Shown one piece after another: positions 1 to 7,482 of a stretch of 16,097 nt of DNA. The position numbers and the translations under genes are program-made. Each line of letters starts with the position of its first letter. Positions within the stretch are counted from its first letter, which is position 1. This DNA comes from Bacillota bacterium (lineage in GTDB: Bacteria > Bacillota > Clostridia > Christensenellales > Aristaeellaceae): assembly GCA_023415145.1 (NCBI GenBank), contig JAEZLW010000128.1:1-16097 (forward strand), in the 5' to 3' direction. The notes under the pieces are model-generated. The model saw nothing but the letters and a program-made list of their open reading frames with translations, made no database searches and was not told the origin of the DNA.

Positions 1-147
1 ATGATCTACATTTATATCAACTTCAAGAAACCCGACTATACCAAGGGCTATAACGTTGCGGCCGCGCTATGTTTGATGGTGATTATAGGTTTGCTCAACA
101 GCATCGTGTTCACCCTCATCGGTTCTGAAAAAGCCCAGGACGGCTGA
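1..147 (+). CDS. CUT1 sugar ABC transporter permease, C-terminal fragment (MalF/LplB position)
   Basis: Only the last 48 codons are in the window; the gene starts upstream. The visible part is a short cytoplasmic loop, then one hydrophobic helix (about residues 19-41 of the visible part, AALCLMVIIGLLNSIVFTLI) and a short polar tail ending in TGA, immediately followed by an in-frame TAG. This is how the first permease of carbohydrate (CUT1) ABC importers normally ends. The identification rests mainly on position: the next gene, 18 bases downstream, is a clear MalG-type permease, and the two permeases of these importers are usually adjacent and form a heterodimer in the membrane. The EAA loop that would confirm it lies outside the window. 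The substrate-binding protein and probably the ATPase must also be elsewhere. Confidence 0.8.
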   Translation: MIYIYINFKKPDYTKGYNVAAALCLMVIIGLLNSIVFTLIGSEKAQDG

Positions 148-165
148 TAGGAAGGAGGCGCAAAC

Positions 166-1005
166 ATGTCAGTTAACCGCGCTCGAAAACGCATTACGGC
201 GCTCTTTACCATCATCGCCCTGCTGGTGACGGCCCTGTCTCTCTTTCCGCTCCTTTGGATGGGCATATCCGCATTCAAGACGGGCAAAGAGGTTTTAAAG
301 GCCAACCCGCTGCGCTTTTTTCCCACCGTATGGGTCATGGACAACATTCATAAGCTGTTCACCGACAAAACGTATCCCTTTTTGCAGGCCATGGGTTCCA
401 GCGCTTTTGTAGCAGTTACCGCTGCATTATTGGCTGTAACCATCAACTCTATGGCCGCCTATGCCTATGCACGGCTGGACTTTACGTTCAAGCGCGTATT
501 ATGGCGGGTCACTATTTTTACAATGTATATTCCCGGCATCACCATTTTGATTACGTCCTTCGTGGTGGTCAATTCCCTAAAAATGCTGGACTCCTATTCC
601 GTGCTGATCCTGCCGGGGCTGGCCAGCGCCTATTCCATCTTTTTCTTCCGGCAGTTTTTTCTGAATATGCCAATGGCCACCGAGGAGGCTGCGCTGATCG
701 ATGGTGCCAGCCGGTTCCGTATCTTTGTGAGCATTTTTATCCCCAACGCCAAATCACCATACGTCATCATGGGCACCGGTGCTTTCCTGGGTTACTGGAA
801 CAGCTTCCTCTGGCCGGCCATGACCGTTACAAGCAGCAAGTATCTGCAGGTGATGCAGGTGATCAGGTCATATAACAACATGTACAGCACCTCCTACGGT
901 GTGGTACTGGCCGGCTCCGCCATTGCCGCACTGCCGCCCATTCTGGTGTTCCTCATCTTCCAAAGGTATATCGTCAAGGGCATTGTGATTTCGGGAATAA
1001 AGTAA
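166..1005 (+). CDS. CUT1 carbohydrate ABC transporter permease (MalG/AraQ/LplC type)
   Basis: Inner-membrane permease of 279 residues, the usual length for the second permease of CUT1 sugar or oligosaccharide importers. Six hydrophobic helices are visible (first about residues 12-34, last about 247-266). The ATPase-docking EAA loop is at about 173-193 (EEAALIDGASRFRIF), and the C-terminal RYIVKGIVISGIK is typical of the family. The start is set by AAGGAGG at 152-158, seven bases before ATG. It follows the upstream permease by 18 bases, and its stop TAA lies just before the GH172 gene, so permeases and glycosidases are co-transcribed. From context the transporter probably imports an oligosaccharide released by the secreted DUF4185 protein and degraded inside by GH172 and GH116. 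The sequence of a permease alone does not reveal the sugar. Confidence 0.93.
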   Translation: MSVNRARKRITALFTIIALLVTALSLFPLLWMGISAFKTGKEVLKANPLRFFPTVWVMDNIHKLFTDKTYPFLQAMGSSAFVAVTAALLAVTINSMAAYAYARLDFTFKRVLWRVTIFTMYIPGITILITSFVVVNSLKMLDSYSVLILPGLASAYSIFFFRQFFLNMPMATEEAALIDGASRFRIFVSIFIPNAKSPYVIMGTGAFLGYWNSFLWPAMTVTSSKYLQVMQVIRSYNNMYSTSYGVVLAGSAIAALPPILVFLIFQRYIVKGIVISGIK

Positions 1006-1025
1006 TGTTTGGAGGAAGAAACCAT

Positions 1026-2123
1026 ATGAGCAAAGGCTATGTCCCCGGTGATCTTTCCAATATCCATCTAAAGCGCGATGTGAGAAGGCTTCGGGTGTCA
1101 AGCTTCGATGTCACCGGCGGCAATGAGGACAGGTGGACCATCGCGCCAGGAGAAACGCGTACCTTGGCGGATATCGAAGGACCTGGCTGCATCTGCCATA
1201 TTTGGTTTACGCTCATGAACCACCCCCAGGATGAAAAGTACTTTTTGCGCCGGGTGATTTTGCGCATGTACTGGGATGGGGAACTAACGCCCAGCGTGGA
1301 AGCGCCCATCGGCGACTTTTTCGGCATAGGCCATGGGATAACAAAGAATTTCGTTTCTGAGCCCCTGCAAATGAGCCCGGAAAACGGCAAAGGCTTCAAC
1401 TGCTGGTTCCCCATGCCCTTTGCAAACAAGGCGAGAATTGAGGTCGAGAACCAGGGCACGCTGCCGCTGCTCACGTATTTCTATATCGATTATGACAAGT
1501 TTAATGCTTTGCCGGAGGACTCTTTGCGCTTCCATGCCAGGTGGCACAGGGAATGCCCAACGGAGGGGATTTCCAGCATCGGCCAGGACAACCGCTTCTA
1601 CTGTTTCGGGGGCAATAATACGACCGGAGCCGGGAATTTTGTCATTATGGAGGCCAAAGGCGCGGGCCACTATGTGGGCTGCAACATCAACATCCATAAT
1701 TTGCGGGAAAGCAACTTGTGGGACTGGCCCGGCGAAGGCGACGACATGATCTTTGTGGATGGGGAGAGCTGGCCGCCCAGTCTGCACGGTACCGGCACGG
1801 AGGATTATGTGAACATGTCCTGGTGTCCCCAGCAGGAATACAGCGCGCCGTATCATGGCATCATCCTGGGCGGCAAGGAAAATTGGAAGGGCAAAATCAC
1901 CTACTACCGCTACCACATCAAGGACCCGGTGCCCTTTGAAAAGGAGATCCGGGTAACCATTGAGCATGGCCACAACAACCACCGCAGCGACGACTGGTCC
2001 ACCACCGCCTACTGGTATCAAACCGAGCCGCATATGGCGTATGAACCTATTTTGCCGGTGGAAAAAAGGCTGCCGCTTAATGAGGAGGAGCTTCGCTGGG
2101 GCACAAGCGGGGTGAAGGATTGA
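1026..2123 (+). CDS. GH172 (DUF2961) family glycoside hydrolase
   Basis: Cytoplasmic protein of 365 residues with no signal peptide. Hallmarks of DUF2961, the founding domain of GH172, are all present: EAPIGDFFG (92-100), GTGTEDY (255-261), SAPYHG (273-278) and the C-terminal block YRYHIKDPVPF...TIEHG...AYWYQ (about 294-331). Characterised GH172 enzymes act on furanosides, including difructose dianhydride I and alpha-D-arabinofuranosides of mycobacterial arabinan. E259 in GTGTEDY is a likely catalytic acid residue, but I cannot assign roles. The start ATG at 1026 follows GGAGGA (1011-1016) by nine bases. An in-frame ATG at 1005 overlaps the permease stop (TAATG) but has no ribosome site. The stop overlaps the next start (TGATG). 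The context suggests exo-trimming of imported oligosaccharides; specificity, D-arabinose versus D-fructose, is inference. Confidence 0.9.
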   Translation: MSKGYVPGDLSNIHLKRDVRRLRVSSFDVTGGNEDRWTIAPGETRTLADIEGPGCICHIWFTLMNHPQDEKYFLRRVILRMYWDGELTPSVEAPIGDFFGIGHGITKNFVSEPLQMSPENGKGFNCWFPMPFANKARIEVENQGTLPLLTYFYIDYDKFNALPEDSLRFHARWHRECPTEGISSIGQDNRFYCFGGNNTTGAGNFVIMEAKGAGHYVGCNINIHNLRESNLWDWPGEGDDMIFVDGESWPPSLHGTGTEDYVNMSWCPQQEYSAPYHGIILGGKENWKGKITYYRYHIKDPVPFEKEIRVTIEHGHNNHRSDDWSTTAYWYQTEPHMAYEPILPVEKRLPLNEEELRWGTSGVKD

Positions 2124-3244
2124 TGCTGCGCAAAGGGTTTCTTCTTTTGCTGGCACTGATGTTGCTGCTTCCAATAGCTTCTCTTGGCCAGACTATTCCA
2201 CCCTTTAAGGAGGATGCAGCCATTGGCGATCTGCCCGGAAAGCAATGGACACTGCATCCGCTTACCAAGACGCAGGTTACAAAGGTGAACCAGATCACGG
2301 GGGAGGAAAGCGAAAACAAGACCCAATCCCGTTTTGGGGTGTGGGGAACGGACCTGGGCTCCATGGCCGTGATCGGGGATACCACGTATCTATTCGGCGG
2401 CGATACCTTCGGGGATGATAAAAACGGCTCCTGGCGCAGCAACGTGCTGTTTCTGATCGAGGATGACGACCCTTCCGACGGGCTTACCATCACCGGCGCT
2501 GTCACCGACAGGCGGGGCAAGGCCAAGGAACTGCTGGGCAGCTTGAAGGTGGACAAGACGGAGATGACGGTGATCCCCACCAACATTTTCGCCGTAGGTG
2601 AAACGCTGTACTGCATCTATATGTCCGTATCCCACTGGGGCGAGGCGGGCCGGTGGGAATGCCGGTATTCCGGCCTGGCCAAATCGGAGGACTACGGGCA
2701 GAAATGGACAAAGCTGCAAGACGTGAGATGGCCGGGGGATTCCAACTTCATACAGACCGCCAATTGCCTGGTGGGGGATACCATGTACATTTGGGGCATC
2801 CCCGCCGGGCGAATGGGCGGCATGGCGCTGATGAAGGTGCAAAAAGACAGTATTGAGGATTTCAACGCCTACACCTATTTTACGGGTCTTGATGAAACAG
2901 GCGAACCGCATTGGGTGCAAGGCCCGGAAGGCATCACACAGGCGAAGGTGGTCGTGGAAGGGCCAGTTGGCGAAATCTCCGTGATCTACAATGAATACCT
3001 GGGCAACTTTCTTGTAACGTACCTGAAGGAAGACGCCTATTCCATCGTCATGCGGGAAGGCGTCATTCCCTGGGGTGAATGGAGCAAGCCTTATCCCCTG
3101 GCATCAAGCAGCCAGTACCCCTCCTTGTATGGCGCTTACATGCATCCCAAGTACGTGGAGGAAAAGGGAAAGACCTTCTACTTTGCCATGAGCCAGTTCT
3201 TTCCCATCTACAACATCATGTGGATGAGGGCGGAGCTGCCCTGA
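2123..3244 (+). CDS. Secreted DUF4185 protein, candidate GH183 endo-D-arabinanase
   Basis: Protein of 373 residues. An N-terminal signal peptide is visible: MLRKG, a leucine-rich hydrophobic core to about residue 17, then PIASLGQ with probable cleavage near residue 22; there is no lipobox cysteine. The body carries the DUF4185 pattern WGTDLG (74-79), FGGDTFG (91-97) and SWRSN (103-107), followed by repeated strand-rich blocks with FIQTANCLVGDTMYIWG, in line with a beta-propeller. DUF4185 founded GH183, whose known members are endo-acting on mycobacterial D-arabinan; many DUF4185 proteins remain uncharacterised. The aspartates of WGTDLG and GGDTFG are candidate active-site residues. The ATG at 2123 overlaps the upstream stop, with GGTGAAGG just before it; a TTG three bases earlier is rejected. 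As the only exported enzyme here, it probably makes the oligosaccharides that the ABC transporter takes in. Confidence 0.83.
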   Translation: MLRKGFLLLLALMLLLPIASLGQTIPPFKEDAAIGDLPGKQWTLHPLTKTQVTKVNQITGEESENKTQSRFGVWGTDLGSMAVIGDTTYLFGGDTFGDDKNGSWRSNVLFLIEDDDPSDGLTITGAVTDRRGKAKELLGSLKVDKTEMTVIPTNIFAVGETLYCIYMSVSHWGEAGRWECRYSGLAKSEDYGQKWTKLQDVRWPGDSNFIQTANCLVGDTMYIWGIPAGRMGGMALMKVQKDSIEDFNAYTYFTGLDETGEPHWVQGPEGITQAKVVVEGPVGEISVIYNEYLGNFLVTYLKEDAYSIVMREGVIPWGEWSKPYPLASSSQYPSLYGAYMHPKYVEEKGKTFYFAMSQFFPIYNIMWMRAELP

Positions 3245-3260
3245 TAGAAAAGGAACACAA

Positions 3261-3304
3261 AACAGCGGCGCGAAGAAATCTTTCTTCACGTCGCTGTTGA
3301 TTTT
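3261..3304 (+). terminator. Hairpin terminator of the permease-GH172-DUF4185 operon
   Basis: An 18-base inverted repeat (arms 3261-3278 and 3281-3298, AACAGCG...CGCTGTT at the outer ends) with 16 of 18 positions complementary and a two-base loop, followed by GATTTT. It starts 16 bases after the DUF4185 stop. The T-run is short, so termination may be shared with the next hairpin. Confidence 0.65.
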
Positions 3305-3317
3305 ACGTCTATACAAA

Positions 3318-3358
3318 CCCAAAAGAGGGAGGCTTTCCAAAAGGCTCCCTCTTTTGGG
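3318..3358. terminator. Bidirectional terminator between convergent glycosidase genes
   Basis: Perfect 14-bp stem, CCCAAAAGAGGGAG (3318-3331) with CTCCCTCTTTTGGG (3345-3358), and a partly paired 13-base loop. The A- and T-rich outer stem gives T-tracts in both directions, so it can serve both the + operon ending at 3244 and the GH116 gene ending at 3467. Apart from the hairpins, I see nothing coding in 3245-3466. Confidence 0.7.
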
Positions 3359-3466
3359 AGATGCCGCCGCAGCGACTGAAGGAGTAATAGAAACGTCATA
3401 AGCCCAATGGAAACCGTTTCATTCTATTTGTGTCGCCCGCTACCGGTTGCGACATGGAGGCTAGTA

Positions 3467-5878
3467 TCAAACGCTGTACAGCGCTTCCTTTTTCTTGCGC
3501 AGTTCTCCCTTTTCATCCACCCACTGGCGGTAAACGCCCCATTCCTTTCCTGTGGAGTAGAAGCAATGGAAGTTGTTCAAATTTATTCTCGGCGAAAAGG
3601 TGACCTCCCCGCATATTTCATCGCAAGAAAAGCCTGAAAGTGCGGTAAGCAGTGCCCAACTGGCCATGGATCTGGCATAATGGTGGCCGCATTCCACTTC
3701 GTTGAAGGGATTGCGGCGGTAGCCGTCATGGCGGGCACGTACGGCGGCAACAATTTGAAGACCTTCCTCTACCAGCCCTTCATAGATCAGCGTGGCGGCC
3801 ACTTGGTATTCGATGCCGGTCCACACCTCATCGGAATACACAAAGGGGAATTTTGGCCGCCCGCCCTTGGGCCAGGAGCACAGAAGCAGGCCTTGCTCAT
3901 CATGGAGTGCATACGTGCGCTGCACGCTTTCATGGTGGAAAAAATCCCGGCGGAAGTTGTACGCATGGATGGACTGAACAGCCTTTTTTACGTGCTCCGG
4001 CGGCAGGATGTGACCAAGCCCCGCCACGTGAGCCATGTACTGGCCCAGCAATTGATCCGACAGGCAGCCTTCGCCATACTGGTATTTGTGCTCGTTCAAA
4101 TCGCTTATGCGCTGGATATAGTATTCGCCGTTCCATAGCGCATCGTCCATGCACCGGCTGCCTGATTCAAGCAAAGCAAGGTACCTGTCCCGCTGCTTTT
4201 CAAGCTTCAAATAGTCCGCTATGTAAGCCCCGGCTTTCAATGCGGCAAAGAATACGCTGTTGGTCATGGAACTCAAGCCATAAAACTCTATATCGTAAGT
4301 GTTGTGCTGCCGGTTGTCCAGCACGCCGTCACCATCGCTGTCCCAATGTGCGATGGAAAAATCCAGCGCCCGAAGGGCGGCTTCACCCATATCATCAATG
4401 AGGCTGTTGTCCCCGGTGAACTTCCATTCCCGATATAGCCTGACAATGGCTCCCGTCTGCCCGTCGGCAGCTGGATACAGCGTCCATTCCTCATCACCAA
4501 AGTGCTTGCGGGCACGGAAATTCATCTTGCCCTTTTCATCTGTTTCCGTCAAAAACTCGTTGCGGCGCATGGCAATTTCCAGTGTAGGGAACAGGAACGC
4601 AAGCGTCTGCGCATAGTTCCATACATGGGTGCAGTTGCCGTCACAGCAGCCGGCCTGGTTGAAGCACCCCTCCCAGCCCCAGAAGGTATTGTCCTCCAGC
4701 CAAAAGCAGGTAGTGCTGCGCAGCACCGTGATGTTGGAAGATACGGCATCCAGCACGGGAACAGGCAGCGTGCTTTCAAACAGCGCCCGATGGAAATTAA
4801 GCGTGGCTTCCTCCAGCTTTGGCAAGCGCTCCTTGAGGTCTTTTACCGCATCCCAGGCGCTGTTATAACGCAGGGCGTAATGGTTGCGCACGATGTCACG
4901 TTCATTGATGCTTTCCGGATCATAGCACTGATTCCAGGAACTTATGCGGTTGGGGAAATGCCAGGCCAGCAAAAACTCAAACACGCAGGTTTCCCCGGGA
5001 GCCAGCATGTTTTGAGATACCACAGATCCGATTTTCTGCTTCTTGAGATTCAATATCGAATTGTTGTCACCTTCGGCCTGGCTGTCTGTTGAAAGATGGC
5101 CGTCCTTGGAAAAATCATCCCAGAAATCCTGAATGCCATCCCACCAGGCACCCTGGTACCAATAAGGTTTTACGGTGACTTTTTCATTGGTAGACGCAAG
5201 CGCCATGGTGGCATGCATGGGGTGATATGGCGCAAAGCCGCAGGATTCAAAGTGGATGCCAGAGAGGCCTTGCGTTCGTATGGCCGTGTTTTGGCTTTCC
5301 CCCGCATACTCCACATAGTTGAAGCAGCCGTAGCCGTTGAAGGTGGTCAGGTTGGCCATGGAGCCGGCTACGGCCACAAAGGTGGGCTCCTTGCTTTCAT
5401 TTTTGACCCGGTAGCGAATGACCGCTGCCGGGATGCCGGAATCCTCGGGATTCAAGGGGATAAACGGCGTGTATGCTTCCAATGCCGCGCTGACAGGCAG
5501 GCTTTCGTCCCAAAGCCTGACCTGACACAGGGGATATTCCGCTTTTAATTGACTGTGGGGGAATCTGGGCAGCCCCGCCACTTCGGAGGAGTCAATGCCG
5601 TGGGATGCGGCATAGGGCGGCTGAAGCGGCCCCTCCAGCACTCTAGTATGTTTTTTTTCTCCCTGATGAACATGCAGGGCGAAGAATGTATAGGGGAATT
5701 TGTTGCCCTTGCCGGGACGGTTGAACACCTCCCAATCCGCAAGCTGCCCCCTTGCGCCAACGGACACGTTTCCAGTACCGATGCCGCCCAGCAGGAATGC
5801 CGTCTGCGTGGCATCCGGGCCGTATCCTTTCAAATGCGTCAAGTATGTTGAAAAATCAGCGGGAACAAAAGCGGCCAT
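3467..5878 (-). CDS. GH116 family glycoside hydrolase (cytoplasmic)
   Basis: Protein of 803 residues, the normal length for bacterial GH116, with no signal peptide. The N-terminal GH116 domain shows GGIGTGNVSVGARGQLADWE (31-50). The catalytic (alpha/alpha)6 domain has GWEG (401-404), the bacterial-type CCDGNCTHVWNY (411-422), a DSDGDGVLDN loop (513-522), NTYDIEFYG (526-534) and SDEVWTGIEYQ near the C-terminus. By comparison with characterised GH116 enzymes, E403 is the likely nucleophile and D529 the likely acid/base. The family is retaining and includes beta-glucosidases, beta-xylosidases, GBA2 glucosylceramidase and a mycobacterial-arabinan exo-beta-D-arabinofuranosidase. The ATG at 5878 follows GAGGAGAGG. 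It has its own strong promoter and converges on the GH172/DUF4185 operon. Together with those enzymes it suggests removal of non-reducing beta-linked furanose caps inside the cell; beta-glucosidase or xylosidase activity is the main alternative. Confidence 0.9.
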   Translation of the reverse strand: MAAFVPADFSTYLTHLKGYGPDATQTAFLLGGIGTGNVSVGARGQLADWEVFNRPGKGNKFPYTFFALHVHQGEKKHTRVLEGPLQPPYAASHGIDSSEVAGLPRFPHSQLKAEYPLCQVRLWDESLPVSAALEAYTPFIPLNPEDSGIPAAVIRYRVKNESKEPTFVAVAGSMANLTTFNGYGCFNYVEYAGESQNTAIRTQGLSGIHFESCGFAPYHPMHATMALASTNEKVTVKPYWYQGAWWDGIQDFWDDFSKDGHLSTDSQAEGDNNSILNLKKQKIGSVVSQNMLAPGETCVFEFLLAWHFPNRISSWNQCYDPESINERDIVRNHYALRYNSAWDAVKDLKERLPKLEEATLNFHRALFESTLPVPVLDAVSSNITVLRSTTCFWLEDNTFWGWEGCFNQAGCCDGNCTHVWNYAQTLAFLFPTLEIAMRRNEFLTETDEKGKMNFRARKHFGDEEWTLYPAADGQTGAIVRLYREWKFTGDNSLIDDMGEAALRALDFSIAHWDSDGDGVLDNRQHNTYDIEFYGLSSMTNSVFFAALKAGAYIADYLKLEKQRDRYLALLESGSRCMDDALWNGEYYIQRISDLNEHKYQYGEGCLSDQLLGQYMAHVAGLGHILPPEHVKKAVQSIHAYNFRRDFFHHESVQRTYALHDEQGLLLCSWPKGGRPKFPFVYSDEVWTGIEYQVAATLIYEGLVEEGLQIVAAVRARHDGYRRNPFNEVECGHHYARSMASWALLTALSGFSCDEICGEVTFSPRINLNNFHCFYSTGKEWGVYRQWVDEKGELRKKKEALYSV

Positions 5879-5894
5879 ATGATCCTCTCCTCTG

Positions 5895-5914
5895 ATGTGA
5901 TACCGATGTCACAT
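5895..5914. promoter_or_regulatory. Inverted repeat, candidate operator in the GH116 leader
   Basis: ATGTGA (5895-5900), eight bases, TCACAT (5909-5914): perfect six-base arms. It lies between the expected transcription start (about 5921) and the GH116 start codon, where a bound repressor would block the strong promoter. The half-site resembles CRP-family TGTGA, but the spacer is eight rather than six bases. The regulator is unknown and no candidate repressor is adjacent. Confidence 0.45.
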
Positions 5915-5927
5915 TCTTATAGAAAGC

Positions 5928-5956
5928 ATCATACGGGTTTTCCAACCGGATGTCAA
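5928..5956 (-). promoter_or_regulatory. Sigma-A promoter of the GH116 gene
   Basis: On the minus strand: TTGACA (5951-5956), a 17-base spacer, TATGAT (5928-5933). It predicts transcription from about 5921, leaving a leader of about 43 bases before the GH116 ATG. Both hexamers are at or one base from consensus, so an unregulated promoter would be strong, consistent with control by the inverted repeat just downstream. Confidence 0.8.
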
Positions 5957-5973
5957 GGGAAAGCAGCGCAAAT

Positions 5974-6002
5974 AAAAAGAGCGCTTTGCGGCGCTCCTTT
6001 TT
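5974..6002 (-). terminator. Intrinsic terminator of the CPBP operon
   Basis: Stem GAGCGC (5979-5984) with GCGCTC (5991-5996), loop TTTGCG, flanked by AAAAA and CTTTTT, so it can work in both directions. On the minus strand the T-tract follows directly, two bases after the stop codon of the 131-residue membrane protein. It also shields the GH116 promoter from read-through. Confidence 0.75.
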
Positions 6003-6003
6003 G

Positions 6004-6399
6004 TTACTTGCCAAGATAATGAACGATTCTATAAACCTCCGTGAGCAGCACCTTCAGGATGATAATGGCGGATAAAAGGTAGAAGCTGATCTGCCAGAAG
6101 GCTTGGTTCCTGATGATCAGGGCCAGCAGGCCGGATAAGAAAGCCAGGCCGCCCAGCACGCTCAAGGCGGTCATCATCCAATGTTTCAAGGGAATGACAG
6201 AGGTGGGGGAACCCATGCCGTCCTTCATACCGCTCATCATGGACATCAAAAGCCCAAGTACAAACATCGCCAGTGTCAAAAGCCCCCAGTGTGAAATGCT
6301 GGCCCGGCGTGCGGTCACCAGGGCAAAGAACAGGGCAAAGGCTACGGCCAGCAGCGTGGAGATGGTGGAGAATACGCTTCCGAAATAGAGCTTCAGCAT
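6004..6399 (-). CDS. Four-helix membrane protein of unknown function (131 aa)
   Basis: I do not recognise a family. The protein is almost wholly hydrophobic, with likely membrane helices at about residues 8-30, 38-56, 73-96 and 101-121. A short loop at 57-72 contains KDGMGSPTS, and the basic ends are RR (31-32) and VYRIVHYLGK. It has no cysteines and few charged residues within the helices. The ATG overlaps the end of the CPBP protease gene by seven bases, and an AAGGAGGA site lies within that gene, so translation is probably coupled. Being last in a three-gene operon with an intramembrane protease, it could be a substrate, partner or immunity-type membrane protein; this is inference only. 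Confidence 0.8.
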   Translation of the reverse strand: MLKLYFGSVFSTISTLLAVAFALFFALVTARRASISHWGLLTLAMFVLGLLMSMMSGMKDGMGSPTSVIPLKHWMMTALSVLGGLAFLSGLLALIIRNQAFWQISFYLLSAIIILKVLLTEVYRIVHYLGK

Positions 6400-7235
6400 G
6401 ATACTTCCTCCTTTGTCATCAGATGGATGTGGTGCTTGTTTTTCCGGTAGAGTACGATGGCGGCGATTAAGAACAGGGTGCAGGAGAGCAGGCTTTCCAG
6501 CACGGTGAACCTGGGGGATGCTTCCGCGGTGAACAGCGCGCCTGTAATGATGGCGCTGGCGGTAATGGTATAATGGTAGAACACCATCAGCTTGACGCTT
6601 CCCTTGTTGACGGCGTAGATGACCGCCATGATGACCGTGTTCAATGTCAGGTTCGCAAAACCGACGGTGAGGAAGGCCGGAATCATATAAGCGCCAAATG
6701 TTCTATAGTACATGTAGTGCATGGGCAGATGCCATACTTCCCAGATAATACCCAGCAGCAGCGCGGCTTTGAACAGGCCAAAGCGCTTGATAAGCCGGGG
6801 TAAAAAGTAACCCCGCCAGCCGAATTCCTCACCAAAGCTGGCGAACAGCGGCCATACAAGGCCCATTAAAAGCATGGGGGCAACAAAAGCAAACCTGTAT
6901 TCATGGAAAAAATAGTGGGACAAAAGTGTTGTAAGCGCTGTGACGGCGGGGACGATGACCAGGGTCAACAGCAACCATCCTTTTTGGCTTTTTACCTTGA
7001 AGCCGCCGGTAAGCCTTTTCAAAGCCGCCTTTCCACCGCTGATGCGGGTAACCAGCAGCGCAGCCAGGCTGGGGGAAACATTGCACAATATACCGCTGAT
7101 GATGAAAAGCGGGGAAGGATTCGTGACATCGTCAGCCAGGCCAGTAAACAGCATGGTGAAAGCAATGAGCCATGTCCATGAGAAAGCCAGAAGGATGTAG
7201 GCGGCGGTGGGATGGCGGCGGATAGCGCTTTTCAT
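6393..7235 (-). CDS. CPBP family intramembrane metalloprotease (Abi/CAAX-like)
   Basis: Polytopic membrane protein of 280 residues. The CPBP (ABI) motifs are intact: FGEEFGWRGYFLPRL (134-148) with E136, E137 and R141; WEVWHLP (165-171) with H169; and H221 in the final motif FYHYTITASA. These conserved glutamate and histidine residues form the catalytic site of this glutamic/metallo-type intramembrane protease family, whose members process prenylated CAAX proteins in eukaryotes and various peptides in bacteria. A bacteriocin self-immunity role is also known. The start ATG overlaps the stop of the 73-residue gene (ATGA), and its own stop overlaps the next start, so the three proteins are made together. 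The substrate is not evident: no small peptide with a cleavable leader is seen nearby. Confidence 0.88.
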   Translation of the reverse strand: MKSAIRRHPTAAYILLAFSWTWLIAFTMLFTGLADDVTNPSPLFIISGILCNVSPSLAALLVTRISGGKAALKRLTGGFKVKSQKGWLLLTLVIVPAVTALTTLLSHYFFHEYRFAFVAPMLLMGLVWPLFASFGEEFGWRGYFLPRLIKRFGLFKAALLLGIIWEVWHLPMHYMYYRTFGAYMIPAFLTVGFANLTLNTVIMAVIYAVNKGSVKLMVFYHYTITASAIITGALFTAEASPRFTVLESLLSCTLFLIAAIVLYRKNKHHIHLMTKEEVSC

Positions 7236-7453
7236 AGGGCTGTCTCCTTTGTTGTGGAAAATTTTTGAACGGATATCAGGGGCAGGTTCATGTCGCGGAT
7301 TCGGTTCAGAATTGAGAACAGGGCTGCCTGGTCGGGAAGGTTTCCTGACAGCTTTGTCTTCCCGTCCGGAAGCGGGGTGGCATGAAGGCCTTCAAAATCC
7401 TTTAGGCGGTTTGAAGTGAGATGGCCTTCCACAGAGATTTCATAATAGTTCAT
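7232..7453 (-). CDS. Small conserved hypothetical protein (73 aa)
   Basis: Soluble, no signal peptide or membrane segment. It reads as two strands (YYEISVEGHL, TKLSGNL) around a helix-forming segment (DQAALFSILNRIRDMNLPLISVQK). I recall this 'DQAAL..LL.RIRDLGLPLLSV' pattern from small uncharacterised proteins of many Bacillota and Chloroflexota, but I know of no established function. The ATG at 7453 follows GGAGGA. It is the first gene of the operon and overlaps the protease gene by four bases (ATGA). A regulatory or adaptor role for the membrane proteins downstream is plausible but unproven. Confidence 0.8.
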   Translation of the reverse strand: MNYYEISVEGHLTSNRLKDFEGLHATPLPDGKTKLSGNLPDQAALFSILNRIRDMNLPLISVQKFSTTKETAL

Positions 7454-7482
7454 GGCAAATTCCTCCGGGATGTTGTTGACGG

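Noticed and set aside
1005..1025. Alternative ATG start for the GH172 gene overlapping the permease stop
   Set aside because: It has no ribosome site of its own; GGAGGA at 1011-1016 points to ATG 1026 instead. Coupled initiation at 1005 cannot be fully excluded.
1284..2174. 296-codon open frame on the minus strand over the GH172 gene
   Set aside because: Antisense to a clear GH172 gene, without ribosome site or family motifs.
3410..3420. GAAACCGTTTC palindrome, like a LacI-family or cre site
   Set aside because: It lies in the convergent intergenic region downstream of both flanking genes with no promoter, and the central CG is off-centre for a cre site.
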